Both the position numbers and the translations under genes were made by a program. A model generated the notes under the pieces. That model was not told the DNA's origin, ran no database searches, and saw nothing but the letters and a program-made list of their open reading frames with translations. Positions 1-7,422 of a stretch of 64,000 nucleotides of DNA are shown piece by piece; the first letter of the stretch is position 1; each line of letters begins with the position of its first letter. The stretch comes from Candidatus Pantoea gossypiicola (lineage in GTDB: Bacteria; Pseudomonadota; Gammaproteobacteria; Enterobacterales; Enterobacteriaceae): contig NZ_VWVM01000010.1 in NCBI RefSeq assembly GCF_008632075.1, positions 103,071-167,070 of the forward strand, written 5' to 3'.

Positions 1-1
1 G

Positions 2-400
2 GAGCAGCAGTTCAGCGTCGCTTCCACATTGCCGATTGGCAAGTTGACTATGCCAATACCACAGCTGCAGGCGGCGGGCATCAAAGTGATGACCGGCACC
101 GACAGCGTGATCGATCACTGGTCTCCGTTTGGCACCGGCAGCATGCTGGAAAAAGCGAATCTCTATGCGCAGCTCTATCGTGGTTCGGACGAGTTCTCGC
201 TGTCGCGGGTGCTGGGGATAGCCACAGACGATCGGCTCCCGCTTTCGGCCCAGGGCGAAAGACAGTGGCCGCAACCGGGCGATGACGCGAGCATGATGCT
301 GGTAGCAGCAAGCTGTTCCGCTGAAGCCGTAGCGCGCATTTCACCGGTAGTGGCGACCTTTTCACGCGGTAAACCGGTCTTTGCCCTGGCATCGGCTTGA
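2..400 (+). CDS. Amidohydrolase, C-terminal part (gene runs off the left edge)
   Basis: The reading frame is open from base 2 to the TGA ending at 400, so only the last 132 residues are visible. The stretch with GTDSVIDHW followed by a Gly-rich turn looks like the late metal-site region of TIM-barrel amidohydrolases of the cytosine-deaminase type, where an Asp near the end of the barrel binds metal. The end, with SCSAEAVARI and then FSRGKPVFAL, is the usual C-terminal strand section in which these proteins list their prosthetic or substrate features. Substrate cannot be named from this fragment. No start codon should be assigned inside it; the TTG at 29 is just an in-frame codon. The next gene is more than 400 bases away on the other strand. 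Confidence 0.7.
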   Translation, partial: EQQFSVASTLPIGKLTMPIPQLQAAGIKVMTGTDSVIDHWSPFGTGSMLEKANLYAQLYRGSDEFSLSRVLGIATDDRLPLSAQGERQWPQPGDDASMMLVAASCSAEAVARISPVVATFSRGKPVFALASA

Positions 401-433
401 GCCTTCTCAGCTAGCGGCGAGATCGAGCCTGCT

Positions 434-513
434 CAGGGAAACCGGTCAGAGCGGAAAGGCGCTTAAGCCGTCCCAGGCCGCGGGACGCTTTCCTCTTCTG
501 ACCGGCTTCCCTG
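434..513. repeat. Imperfect palindromic intergenic repeat, copy A
   Basis: The left arm CAGGGAAACCGGTCAGAGCG (from 434) and the right arm, read in reverse complement (CAGGGAAGCCGGTCAGAAGA, ending at 513), pair over about 26 bases with few mismatches. The right arm matches the left end of the element at 35.38-35.42 kb, including GGTCAGAAGAGGAAAGCGTC. The rest of the gap from 401 to 775 shows nothing I can name. Confidence 0.6.
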
Positions 514-775
514 CGCTTTAAGCTTGTTTATTGCTGATAGATTCCCAGTGCCCGTGGTTTACCCGCAGCGACGGTCCTGAAACGGGAAGCGTCTGCCCGA
601 TGTGAAGCGAAGGGAGCCTATGCCTGTAGCAAAGCATAGCGGGCCACAGATAGCGGTTTTGCGTCTTTGTCGAGGGCATATGCTCCCTGAAGCCTGCTCT
701 GCGGCTAACACCTACCTGCTCAGGATTTGCCAGCAGCGACCTTACTGCCTAAACCTGTCCCCTGATACGCCTCCC

Positions 776-808
776 AAAAACAACAGAGCCTCCACACGGG
801 AGGCTCTG
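776..808 (-). terminator. Rho-independent terminator of the YmgB-like gene
   Basis: On the minus strand a nine-pair stem (AGAGCCTCC with GGAGGCTCT) closes a short loop and is followed by TTGTTTTTG. It lies 24 bases past the stop of the minus-strand gene at 832-1050. Confidence 0.7.
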
Positions 809-831
809 CATTTACCTGAGCGGAGTGCGGG

Positions 832-1050
832 TTACGCGCTTTTGGCCCATTGATCATTCGACATTAATTCCATTGCCAGCGCGTATAAGCGACGATCTTC
901 CTGATCACAGGGCTCATCTTCCGCATAACAGCCGATCATGGATGCGATTTTATCCGCAGATAAACTCTCGCCATGAACATGCAGTGTCAGTACGGCGCGG
1001 CCTACTATTTTAAGCACATTTTCATGTGGTCCCTGGATGCTATTACTCAA
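832..1050 (-). CDS. Small YmgB/AriR-like protein (putative biofilm/acid-response connector)
   Basis: This is a 72-residue, cytoplasmic, acidic and mostly helical protein. The pattern VLKIVGRAVLTL, then LSADKIASMI, then DRRLYALAMELM resembles the YcgZ/YmgA/AriR family, small regulators tied to biofilm and acid stress in E. coli, in which a G-x-AV-x-x-L helix is followed by an I-x-x-x-I helix and a C-terminal helix. The match is from memory and weak in places. It stands alone, with its own terminator downstream and an AT-rich 5' region. Another small helical family such as FumD-like proteins is possible. Confidence 0.5.
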   Translation of the reverse strand: MSNSIQGPHENVLKIVGRAVLTLHVHGESLSADKIASMIGCYAEDEPCDQEDRRLYALAMELMSNDQWAKSA

Positions 1051-1463
1051 TGCAAATACCCTCTACCGGTCGTTGTACCAGGAATATGGCGCGATAAATA
1101 TAAAGCAATTAGATCAGGATTTTTATCGGCACCAGTGGTGATATTTTTTAATGATTAATTCTATTACTGGAGTCTTAGTTGAGGATTTATCTGATTAACA
1201 ATGAAATATTTTTTTAAAAACGGTCACTTATAAAATAATTACTGGTATTGACCGATCGTCACTCCGGAACACTTACGTTAAGCCGCCGTTAATCTATAAA
1301 AATAAACCACCTTTTTTCAGTAAACTTCAGCTTATTCCTAAGCGCACCGGCAGATTTAGTTTCATACCGCTAACCATCGAGGTTCCCGTTGCTGTCAGGC
1401 GTGCTTTCTGCCAGACTTGCCCCGCAATAATGCCCTACACTTTCAGCCTCAGAGGCCGCGCCC
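1051..1463. other. Intergenic region, AT-rich, divergent promoters presumed
   Basis: The region between the YmgB-like gene and dbpA is clearly AT-rich from about 1080 to 1330. It must hold the promoters for both divergent genes, but I see no convincing operator, RNA gene or repeat in it. Confidence 0.4.
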
Positions 1464-2846
1464 GTGACCGCTTTTTCTACCCTCAATTCGCTTCCCGATA
1501 GCCAGCTCGATAACCTGCGCGAGATGGGCTACACCAGCATGACTCCCGTGCAGGCCGCTACGCTGCCCGCCATTCTGCAGGGACGCGACGTGCGCGCGCA
1601 GGCAAAAACCGGCAGCGGCAAAACGGCTGCCTTTGGTATTGGTTTACTGCACCATATCGACAGCACCCGCTTTCAGACGCAGGCACTGATCCTCTGTCCG
1701 ACCCGTGAACTGGCGGATCAGGTGGGCAATGTCCTGCGCCAGCTGGCGCGCTTCACACGCAACATCAAAGTCCTCACCCTGTGTGGCGGACAGCCGATGA
1801 GCGCACAGCGTGATTCACTGGTGCATCCACCGCATATTGTGGTCGGCACGCCTGGTCGTATCCTCGACCACATCAACCGCGAAAATCTCAAGCTGGACCA
1901 GCTCAGCACGCTGGTACTGGATGAGGCAGATCGGATGCTGGAGATGGGCTTCCTGAACGATATGGAAACGATCATTGAAGCGACGCCCGCCTCGCGTCAG
2001 ACGCTGCTCTTTTCCGCTACCTGGCCCGACGGCATCACCGCTATCAGCACCCGCTTTCAGCGTGATGCGCTGAGCGTAGTGACTGAAGATGTCAGCGAGC
2101 TGCCGTCAATCGACCAGCAGTTCTTTGAAGCCAGCCACAATGAAAAGCTGGGCCTGCTGATCGCCCTGCTCAGCGATCGTCAGCCTTCATCCTGCGTGGT
2201 CTTCTGCAATACCAGGCGTGAATGTGATGATGTCGCTGCGGCGCTTAACGCGCGTGATATCAGCGCCCTGCCACTTCACGGTGACCTGGAGCAGCGCGAT
2301 CGTGAACGTGTGCTTATTCGCTTCGCGAACGGCAGCGGCCGCGTGCTGGTGGCCACCGATGTCGCCGCGCGCGGACTCGACATCAAATCGCTGGCGATGG
2401 TGGTCAACTATCAGCTCGCCTGGGATCCTGAAGTTCACCTGCACCGTATCGGTCGTACGGCGCGTGCAGGCGAACATGGCGTTGCCGTCAGCCTGGTCGC
2501 GGCTGATGAGATGGCGCGTGCGCATGCGCTGGAAGATTTCCTGCAACAGAAACTGCCCTGGGTCTCGGCCAGCACGCTGAAAAAGGGCAGCAGCAAGCCA
2601 CTGCCTGCCGCCATGATGACGTTATGCATTGATGGTGGCCGTAAAGCCAAGATACGTCCGGGAGATATTCTGGGTGCACTGACCGGTGAAGCGGGTTATC
2701 GCGCTGAGCAGATCGGGAAAATTGTTCTGACCCCGACCCATGCCTACGTAGCGATTGAGGCAAATCAGGCCAAAGCGGCACTGGTGAAACTTAAGCAGGG
2801 CAAAATCAAAGGCAAAACCTGCCGGGCGATTCTGCTGAAAGACTAA
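1464..2846 (+). CDS. dbpA: ATP-dependent RNA helicase DbpA
   Basis: DEAD-box helicase of 460 residues that acts on 23S rRNA during 50S subunit assembly. All motifs are present in order: Q motif (MTPVQAATLP, about 26-35), Walker A AKTGSGKT (47-54), PTRELA, GTPGR, DEAD (153-156), SAT, and in the second RecA domain ARGLD and HRIGRTARAG (about 327-336). The last 75 residues form the DbpA-specific RNA-binding domain that recognises hairpin 92 of 23S rRNA. The GTG start at 1464 is preceded by AGAGG nine bases upstream, and no ATG fits the conserved N-terminus. It is a single-gene unit closed by a palindrome shared with the convergent gene. Confidence 0.96.
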   Translation: MTAFSTLNSLPDSQLDNLREMGYTSMTPVQAATLPAILQGRDVRAQAKTGSGKTAAFGIGLLHHIDSTRFQTQALILCPTRELADQVGNVLRQLARFTRNIKVLTLCGGQPMSAQRDSLVHPPHIVVGTPGRILDHINRENLKLDQLSTLVLDEADRMLEMGFLNDMETIIEATPASRQTLLFSATWPDGITAISTRFQRDALSVVTEDVSELPSIDQQFFEASHNEKLGLLIALLSDRQPSSCVVFCNTRRECDDVAAALNARDISALPLHGDLEQRDRERVLIRFANGSGRVLVATDVAARGLDIKSLAMVVNYQLAWDPEVHLHRIGRTARAGEHGVAVSLVAADEMARAHALEDFLQQKLPWVSASTLKKGSSKPLPAAMMTLCIDGGRKAKIRPGDILGALTGEAGYRAEQIGKIVLTPTHAYVAIEANQAKAALVKLKQGKIKGKTCRAILLKD

Positions 2847-2854
2847 ATAAAAGA

Positions 2855-2876
2855 GGGCGAGGTCATGACCTCGCCC
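2855..2876. terminator. Bidirectional terminator between dbpA and the YgiW-like gene
   Basis: A perfect 10-base-pair palindrome (GGGCGAGGTC / GACCTCGCCC) sits nine bases after the dbpA stop and seven bases before the end of the convergent gene. The T tracts are poor on both sides, so it may work mainly as a 3'-end stabilising hairpin. Confidence 0.6.
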
Positions 2877-2882
2877 GGTCTG

Positions 2883-3275
2883 TTATGGCTCTTCGATGCT
2901 TGACACATGCAGCGTGGTTTTATCCCCTTTGCCCTGTACCTTGCCACTGACGCGTACTTTGTCTTCAGCGGTGTAGGTTTTACCATCAAAGGTCTTCTTC
3001 GGGGCAATAATCGGTAACGTCCCGGTGTTATCGCGGAACTGATACCGCTCGCCCTGCTCTTTCTTCACGATGTAACCTTCCAGCGTCACATACCCGCCCT
3101 GACGGAAATCGCGGATCTGATCGATGTGGGTCTGACCGGTATCTTCAGAACCTTTATAGCCGGCATCCTGCTTGTGTTGCGGCGGCGGCGCATCGCCAGC
3201 TTTGTATCCGCCCTCTTCAGCTGAAACGCCCGCGCTCATCATCACCAGCAACGACGCTAAAATCACTTTTTTCAT
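2883..3275 (-). CDS. YgiW/YdeI-family periplasmic OB-fold stress protein
   Basis: A 130-residue secreted protein with a clear Sec signal peptide (MKKVILASLLVMMSAGVSA, cut about residue 19), a Gly/Lys/Gln-rich linker, then a bacterial OB-fold domain (BOF family) from about residue 45 with VTLEGYIVKK, YQFRDNTG and KVRVSGKVQ. Relatives in E. coli and Salmonella are linked to peroxide, cadmium, acid and antimicrobial-peptide tolerance; no enzyme activity is known. The start at 3275 is chosen because AGGAG lies seven to eleven bases upstream and it opens directly into the signal peptide; a longer frame to 3305 would spoil it. Confidence 0.85.
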   Translation of the reverse strand: MKKVILASLLVMMSAGVSAEEGGYKAGDAPPPQHKQDAGYKGSEDTGQTHIDQIRDFRQGGYVTLEGYIVKKEQGERYQFRDNTGTLPIIAPKKTFDGKTYTAEDKVRVSGKVQGKGDKTTLHVSSIEEP

Positions 3276-3369
3276 TTCACACTCCTTTATTGGAAAGGTG
3301 TCCATGTTGAACCTTCAGGGTTAAGCCTGGCACAATAATTGGCATTCGTTTTATTTCACCCTTCTCTTC

Positions 3370-3396
3370 TCACCTTTTTCCGTTTGCTGCCGATAA
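3370..3396 (+). promoter_or_regulatory. Candidate sigma-28 (FliA) promoter of cheV
   Basis: GCCGATAA at 3389-3396 is a perfect FliA -10 box. Eleven bases upstream is TCACCTTT, five of eight matches to the -35 box TAAAGTTT. The position, about 45 bases before the cheV start, fits control of a chemotaxis gene. Confidence 0.6.
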
Positions 3397-3442
3397 TCTG
3401 TTTACACCCAATTTCACCAGCTGCGTTAATGCAGAGGCAACC

Positions 3443-4405
3443 ATGGATAATTTTCAAAAAGAGATCGATGAAAGAGCGAACCTCGCGTTATCGAATAAGT
3501 TTGAGCTGCTGCTGTTTCGCTTAGGTTCCGATCAGCTGAAAGGCAAGTCTGAACTGTTTGGCATAAACGTCTTCAAGCTGCGTGAGATTGTACCGATGCC
3601 GACCATCACTAAAGCCGCGGGCATGCGTTCACCGCTGCTGGGTATGGCGAGTATTCGTGGTCAGTTCATTCCGGTGATAGACCTGCCTTCGGTAGCGGGC
3701 TGTGTGCCTGAAACCGGTCTTAACCTGCTGCTGGTGACCGAGTATGCCCGTAACACCCAGGCGTTTGCCGTGGAGTCAGTTGAGAACATCGTGCGTCTCG
3801 ACTGGAGCCAGGTGCATACTGCCGAAGCCGGTATCGGTGGCCGCAATATTACCAGCATCGCCTGCCTGGACAGCGACAAGCAGAGCAACGAACTGGCGAT
3901 GGTGCTGGACGTTGAGCAGATTCTGTATGACATCATTCCTTCAGTGCGCGGCGTTGAACCGGAAGCGGCCAGACCGCGTGCCTTCAACTATCGCCCTGGT
4001 GCGGTCGCCATTGTGGCAGAAGATTCTAAAGTGGCGCGTCAGCTGCTGGAGCAGGGTCTGAAGAGCATGGGTATTCCGGCGCTGATGTTTAACACCGGTC
4101 TGGAAGCCTGGGAAAAAATCAAGCTGATGAGCCAGGAAGCACAGGCTGCGGGCGAGTCGATTCACGACAAAATTGCGCTGGTCCTGACCGATCTGGAGAT
4201 GCCAGAGATGGATGGCTTTACGCTGACCCGCAACATCAAGCGTGACCCGATTCTCAAGGTGCTGCCGGTGGTCATTCACTCCTCACTCTCTGGCAGCGCC
4301 AACGAAGATCATGTGCGCAAAGTGGGTGCCGACGGTTATGTGGCGAAGTTTGAACTGAATGAGCTGTCAGACGTGATTTTCAACGTTCTCGACACTGCCC
4401 GCTAA
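3443..4405 (+). CDS. cheV: Chemotaxis coupling protein CheV
   Basis: CheV proteins join a CheW-like coupling domain to a response-regulator receiver and link receptors to CheA, with the receiver tuning adaptation. Residues about 17-165 match CheW (the FGINVFKLREIVPMP strand, then GMASIRGQFIPVIDLP). Residues about 185-315 form the receiver, with the acidic pair in VAEDSKVARQ, the phospho-acceptor Asp in LVLTDLEMPEMDG (about residue 250) and the Ser/Thr switch in VIHSSLSG. Length (320) is normal. RBS AGAGG precedes the ATG at 3443. It is not next to a che operon but is near another chemotaxis gene at 4937, and has its own FliA-like promoter. E. coli K-12 lacks cheV; Salmonella and Pantoea have it. 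Confidence 0.94.
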   Translation: MDNFQKEIDERANLALSNKFELLLFRLGSDQLKGKSELFGINVFKLREIVPMPTITKAAGMRSPLLGMASIRGQFIPVIDLPSVAGCVPETGLNLLLVTEYARNTQAFAVESVENIVRLDWSQVHTAEAGIGGRNITSIACLDSDKQSNELAMVLDVEQILYDIIPSVRGVEPEAARPRAFNYRPGAVAIVAEDSKVARQLLEQGLKSMGIPALMFNTGLEAWEKIKLMSQEAQAAGESIHDKIALVLTDLEMPEMDGFTLTRNIKRDPILKVLPVVIHSSLSGSANEDHVRKVGADGYVAKFELNELSDVIFNVLDTAR

Positions 4406-4485
4406 ACAAATCCGGGCCGCGAAGAATGCCCGGTATATCTTTACTTTTAAACCAGCAGAATGACTGACCTGACCAGGAACCGACT

Positions 4486-4635
4486 ATGCACATTGAAACT
4501 TTACCTGTTACACCGGCACCTGCTACCCCTTCTCCTCAGAAAGTGCTGCGTGGCCGTTTACGCCAGCTGGCCTGGATTACCGCCGTCACGTTAAGTCTCG
4601 CATTCTGGGCAGGCCTCTACTTCTTAGTTTTCTGA
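4486..4635 (+). CDS. Small single-pass membrane protein, 49 residues
   Basis: An ATG at 4486 with AGGAA six bases upstream opens a 49-codon frame ending at TGA 4633-4635, followed directly by a strong terminator. The first half is Pro/Thr-rich, then comes a basic stretch (VLRGRLRQ) and one hydrophobic helix (WITAVTLSLAF, continuing WAGLYFLVF to the end), so the N-terminus is probably cytoplasmic. The basic-then-AW...FW helix recalls the small E. coli protein YmiA, but I would not name it on that. Its own RBS and terminator support a real gene. Confidence 0.65.
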   Translation: MHIETLPVTPAPATPSPQKVLRGRLRQLAWITAVTLSLAFWAGLYFLVF

Positions 4636-4658
4636 ATCCAGTCCTGCTTGTCTGGATC

Positions 4659-4694
4659 GGGCCGTCAGCATTCCTGCTGACGGCCCTTTTTTTT
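4659..4694 (+). terminator. Strong rho-independent terminator
   Basis: A 12-base-pair stem (GGGCCGTCAGCA with TGCTGACGGCCC), a four-base loop and eight T residues. It ends the transcript of the 49-residue membrane peptide, and of cheV if they are cotranscribed. Confidence 0.9.
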
Positions 4695-4783
4695 GCCCGA
4701 GTTTCCTCTTTGTTTATTTGTTAACCCTTTCTGAAGCTTTTCAGTGACTATTCATTCACGCTCCGTTATTACTTAAAAAATAT

Positions 4784-4810
4784 TAAAGGTACAACTGCGT
4801 GCTCCGATAA
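4784..4810 (+). promoter_or_regulatory. Sigma-28 (FliA) promoter of the chemoreceptor gene
   Basis: TAAAGGTA at 4784-4791, exactly 11 bases, then TCCGATAA at 4803-4810. This matches TAAAGTTT-N11-GCCGATAA at 13 of 16 positions, with the spacing FliA needs. It lies about 130 bases before the receptor start. Confidence 0.8.
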
Positions 4811-4936
4811 CAGACTGTGCGAGATCACCTTTTTGCCTGCGGTTGTGACCACAGACATCAGCAAGGCACTGCGCACAACAGCAGAAAACCTGAGTGCTGC
4901 TAACAAACTGATTAATAATAAAACGGGGAAGAGAAC

Positions 4937-6514
4937 ATGTTCAGTATCAAGAATATGAAGGTCGGTATGCGGCTCGCAGCAGCCTTCGGTATTATTGTGA
5001 CGTTACTGATAGTGATTGGCGTAACATCCATTACCAGAATTAACAGTATTAATACGGCGATCGCATCGATCATCGACGATCGCTATGTGAAAGTACGACT
5101 GGCATTTGATGTGCGCGACGGCGTGAACGATCAGATCAAATACCTGCGCGGCATGGTGATCGACACAACACACCCGGAAATGAATGTGAAGCGTTATAGC
5201 CAGCTGGATGAAGCCACGCAACGCACTAACATCGCGATGAAAAAGATTGAGGATATTCAGGTCACGCCAATAGGTAAGAAAAAGATCGCCGGTCTGCTGG
5301 CGTCTGCTCAGGCATTTGAGAAGGTTAAAGCTGAGCTGATCGCCCTGATTAAAGCAGGCGATTTTGATGCTGCCAGCACCTATGTCCTGAAATCGATGAC
5401 CGCTACACAAAATAAATTTCTTCAGGATGCGGTGAATTTTGCCAACTCACAGGACTCACAGCTGCGCAGTGAAGGCCAGGGTATTGTGGAAAATGGACAG
5501 GCAGCCATCACCATCACGCTGATTTTTTCCGCGCTGGCCATTCTGGCCGCGATTATGCTGGGCTACTTCCTGACCCGATCTATTGTCCGTCCACTGGTTG
5601 CCGCGGTTGACGTCGCTGAACGCGTTGCCGCGGGCGATCTGAGTACCCAGATGCAGGTCACCTCGCGTGATGAAACCGGCGTCCTGATGCAGGCGCTGCA
5701 GCGCATGAACGATAACCTGCTGTCGATTGTGACTGAAGTACGCACCGGCTCAGACACTATCGCGGTCGCCTCTAATCAGATCTCCAGCGGTAACCTTGAC
5801 CTCTCAACCCGCACTGAGCAGCAGGCCAGCTCGCTGGAAGAGACCGCCTCTGCCATGGAGCAGATGACGTCGACCGTGAAACACAATGCCGATAACGCGC
5901 GTGAAGCTAATCACCTGGTATCGACGACGTCCAGCGTAGCGCGAGAAGGTGGCGTGGTCATGGAGAAAGTGATCGAGAAGATGGAAGCGATCGCCCTCTC
6001 TTCACGCAAAATTGTCGATATCATCAGCGTTATCGACTCCATCGCCTTCCAGACCAATATCTTGTCACTGAACGCCGCCGTTGAAGCTGCGCGGGCGGGT
6101 GAACAGGGTCGCGGTTTTGCCGTGGTTGCGAGTGAAGTGCGTAATCTGGCACAGCGCTCAGCCTCCGCGGCCAAAGAGATTAAGGTACTGATTGAAGATT
6201 CGGTCGCTAAAGTCGATGAAGGCAGCAAACTGGTAACCCATGCGGGTTCGACCATCGGTGAGGTGGTGAACAGCGTGCAGAGCGTGGCAAATATCATGAG
6301 TGAAATCACCATTGCCAGCAGCGAGCAGAGCAGCGGTATCAATGAAATTAATCAGGCGATTACCCAAATGGAAGCGGTCACGCAGCAGAACGCCGCGCTG
6401 GTTCAGGAAGCGTCAGCCGCTTCACAGGCACTGCAGGATCAGGCTGAGCGTATGGCGCAGGCGATGAGCGTGTTTAATACCGGCAAGCTCGCACTGCAAC
6501 CCGTGCTTCGCTGA
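4937..6514 (+). CDS. Methyl-accepting chemotaxis protein
   Basis: A 525-residue inner-membrane receptor: TM1 at about 12-31, a periplasmic domain (about 35-188) of the four-helix-bundle type, TM2 at about 189-211, a HAMP domain (about 212-264) and a long cytoplasmic coiled coil. The hairpin tip (IAFQTNILSLNAAVEAARAG, then GRGFAVVASEVR, from about residue 368) is the CheA/CheW contact region. It ends in LALQPVLR and lacks the C-terminal NWETF-type pentapeptide that tethers CheR/CheB, so adaptation probably relies on other receptors. Ligand unknown; the Tar/Tsr aspartate or serine pocket cannot be assigned by eye. RBS GGGGAAGAG precedes the ATG. Confidence 0.93.
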   Translation: MFSIKNMKVGMRLAAAFGIIVTLLIVIGVTSITRINSINTAIASIIDDRYVKVRLAFDVRDGVNDQIKYLRGMVIDTTHPEMNVKRYSQLDEATQRTNIAMKKIEDIQVTPIGKKKIAGLLASAQAFEKVKAELIALIKAGDFDAASTYVLKSMTATQNKFLQDAVNFANSQDSQLRSEGQGIVENGQAAITITLIFSALAILAAIMLGYFLTRSIVRPLVAAVDVAERVAAGDLSTQMQVTSRDETGVLMQALQRMNDNLLSIVTEVRTGSDTIAVASNQISSGNLDLSTRTEQQASSLEETASAMEQMTSTVKHNADNAREANHLVSTTSSVAREGGVVMEKVIEKMEAIALSSRKIVDIISVIDSIAFQTNILSLNAAVEAARAGEQGRGFAVVASEVRNLAQRSASAAKEIKVLIEDSVAKVDEGSKLVTHAGSTIGEVVNSVQSVANIMSEITIASSEQSSGINEINQAITQMEAVTQQNAALVQEASAASQALQDQAERMAQAMSVFNTGKLALQPVLR

Positions 6515-6525
6515 TTCACTTTTAT

Positions 6526-6549
6526 GGCCTGCTCCGGCGGGCCTTTTTC
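6526..6549 (+). terminator. Terminator of the chemoreceptor gene
   Basis: GGCCTGC pairs with GCGGGCC around a TCCG loop and is followed by five T residues, 12 bases past the stop. Confidence 0.7.
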
Positions 6550-6657
6550 AGATCGGTGATATTAAACGGGGGTTGACCCAAAAGTTACACAGAGAAGCTA
6601 AGGTATTCCGGCGGGTACAGAAGAAAGGATGAGGAATTGCGGATGGACACAGCAGAA

Positions 6658-6686
6658 ACAAAAAAGGCCGCCAGAGGCAGCCTTTA
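6658..6686 (-). terminator. Terminator of the csp/ymcF-like operon
   Basis: Read on the minus strand, AAGGCTGCC pairs with GGCGGCCTT and runs into TTTTTTG. It lies 43 bases beyond the stop of the zinc-ribbon gene at 6729-6893, not directly after the csp gene, which suggests that both genes share one transcript. Confidence 0.75.
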
Positions 6687-6728
6687 ATTACTGTAAATGC
6701 AACAACGCTATAAAGCTCACTAGCCTTT

Positions 6729-6893
6729 TCAGAAAGCGCGAAGCTGGCTCTGAATTGCAATCCTCGCCGCTTTCACCTGAACAACGACAGATTTGCAGAA
6801 AATGCATTTCGCTCCATGCGGGTTGGCTCTTGTAACATCAAAATGTGATGTACGAAACTGTGAGCCATTACAGTGAGGACATTTAAAAGTAAT
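6729..6893 (-). CDS. YmcF/YnfQ-like zinc-ribbon cold-shock small protein, probable non-AUG start
   Basis: Directly downstream of the csp gene is an open frame without any ATG start. It reads TFKCPHCNGSQFRTSHFDVT, continues through ANPHGAKCIFCKS, and ends ...QLRAF at TGA 6729-6731. Two CxxC pairs about 21 residues apart (CPHC, CIFC) make a zinc ribbon. The wording closely follows the E. coli small proteins YmcF and YnfQ, which sit downstream of cspG and cspI, are cold-induced, and include one with a reported non-AUG start. AGGA at 6903-6900 lies six bases before ATT (6893-6891), the best-spaced start; CTG at 6899 is an alternative but abuts the AGGA. Expected 54 residues. Translation may be coupled to the csp stop at 6903-6905. 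Confidence 0.75.
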   Translation of the reverse strand: MTFKCPHCNGSQFRTSHFDVTRANPHGAKCIFCKSVVVQVKAARIAIQSQLRAF

Positions 6894-6902
6894 TTTCAGT
6901 CC

Positions 6903-7115
6903 TTAGAGACCAACAACGTTCGCAGCAGCTGGGCCTTTGGCACCATTTTCTACTGTGAATTCAACTTGCTGACCTTCGTCTAATGAACGGAAATCGGTGC
7001 CCTGGATTGCAGAGAAATGTACGAATACATCTTTGCTGCCATCTGCAGGAGAGATGAAACCGAAGCCTTTCTCTGCGTTAAACCATTTAACGGTACCGCG
7101 AATTTTGTTAGACAT
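6903..7115 (-). CDS. CspA-family cold-shock protein
   Basis: A 70-residue single-domain OB-fold RNA chaperone. RNP1 KGFGFI (about 16-21) and RNP2 VFVHF (about 30-34) carry the nucleic-acid-binding aromatics. It ends AANVVGL as in CspA-type proteins. AAGGA precedes the ATG. It is followed by the zinc-ribbon gene and a shared terminator, the same arrangement as cspG-ymcF and cspI-ynfQ in E. coli. Which paralogue this is (CspA, CspB, CspG) cannot be settled by eye. Confidence 0.95.
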   Translation of the reverse strand: MSNKIRGTVKWFNAEKGFGFISPADGSKDVFVHFSAIQGTDFRSLDEGQQVEFTVENGAKGPAAANVVGL

Positions 7116-7422
7116 GCTTAAATCCTTAATATATCGAGCCTTCCGGCATAATGGCCTGAGAACAGATTTTAATCAGAACGTAAGAGAAGACTCAAAAAGA
7201 AGGGATGTCTCGCGACAAACTTAGAGATGAGAACTGCTTTGGTTACTTACTTTGATAGTGTCTGTTAATCAAACCGACAGTTCATTAGGCCACACTTCAC
7301 CGGGCGACGCAAGCCGTAATTGAAATTAAACTCAAATACCGTTGCCCGGACAAAGGGGCGGGGCTTGAGCGCTGTTATAGCCCGCCCTGCCCTGCGCGGC
7401 CTCCCGGAAGGGAAGCTCATTC
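7116..7422 (-). other. Presumed long 5' leader and promoter region of the csp gene
   Basis: No gene is evident in these 307 bases. The part next to csp (7116 to about 7250) is AT-rich and pyrimidine-rich, as in the long untranslated leaders of cold-shock mRNAs. I could not identify a convincing cold-box or -10/-35 pair. The outer part contains the 3' region of ivy. Confidence 0.4.

Noticed and set aside
602..853. An 83-codon plus-strand open frame
   Set aside because: It runs through the terminator of the YmgB-like gene, lacks a ribosome-binding site, and its low-complexity basic sequence resembles translated intergenic DNA.
7116..7290. A cold-box motif in the csp leader
   Set aside because: I looked for TGACGTACAGA-like sequence and found only TTACGTTCTGA, too weak to call.
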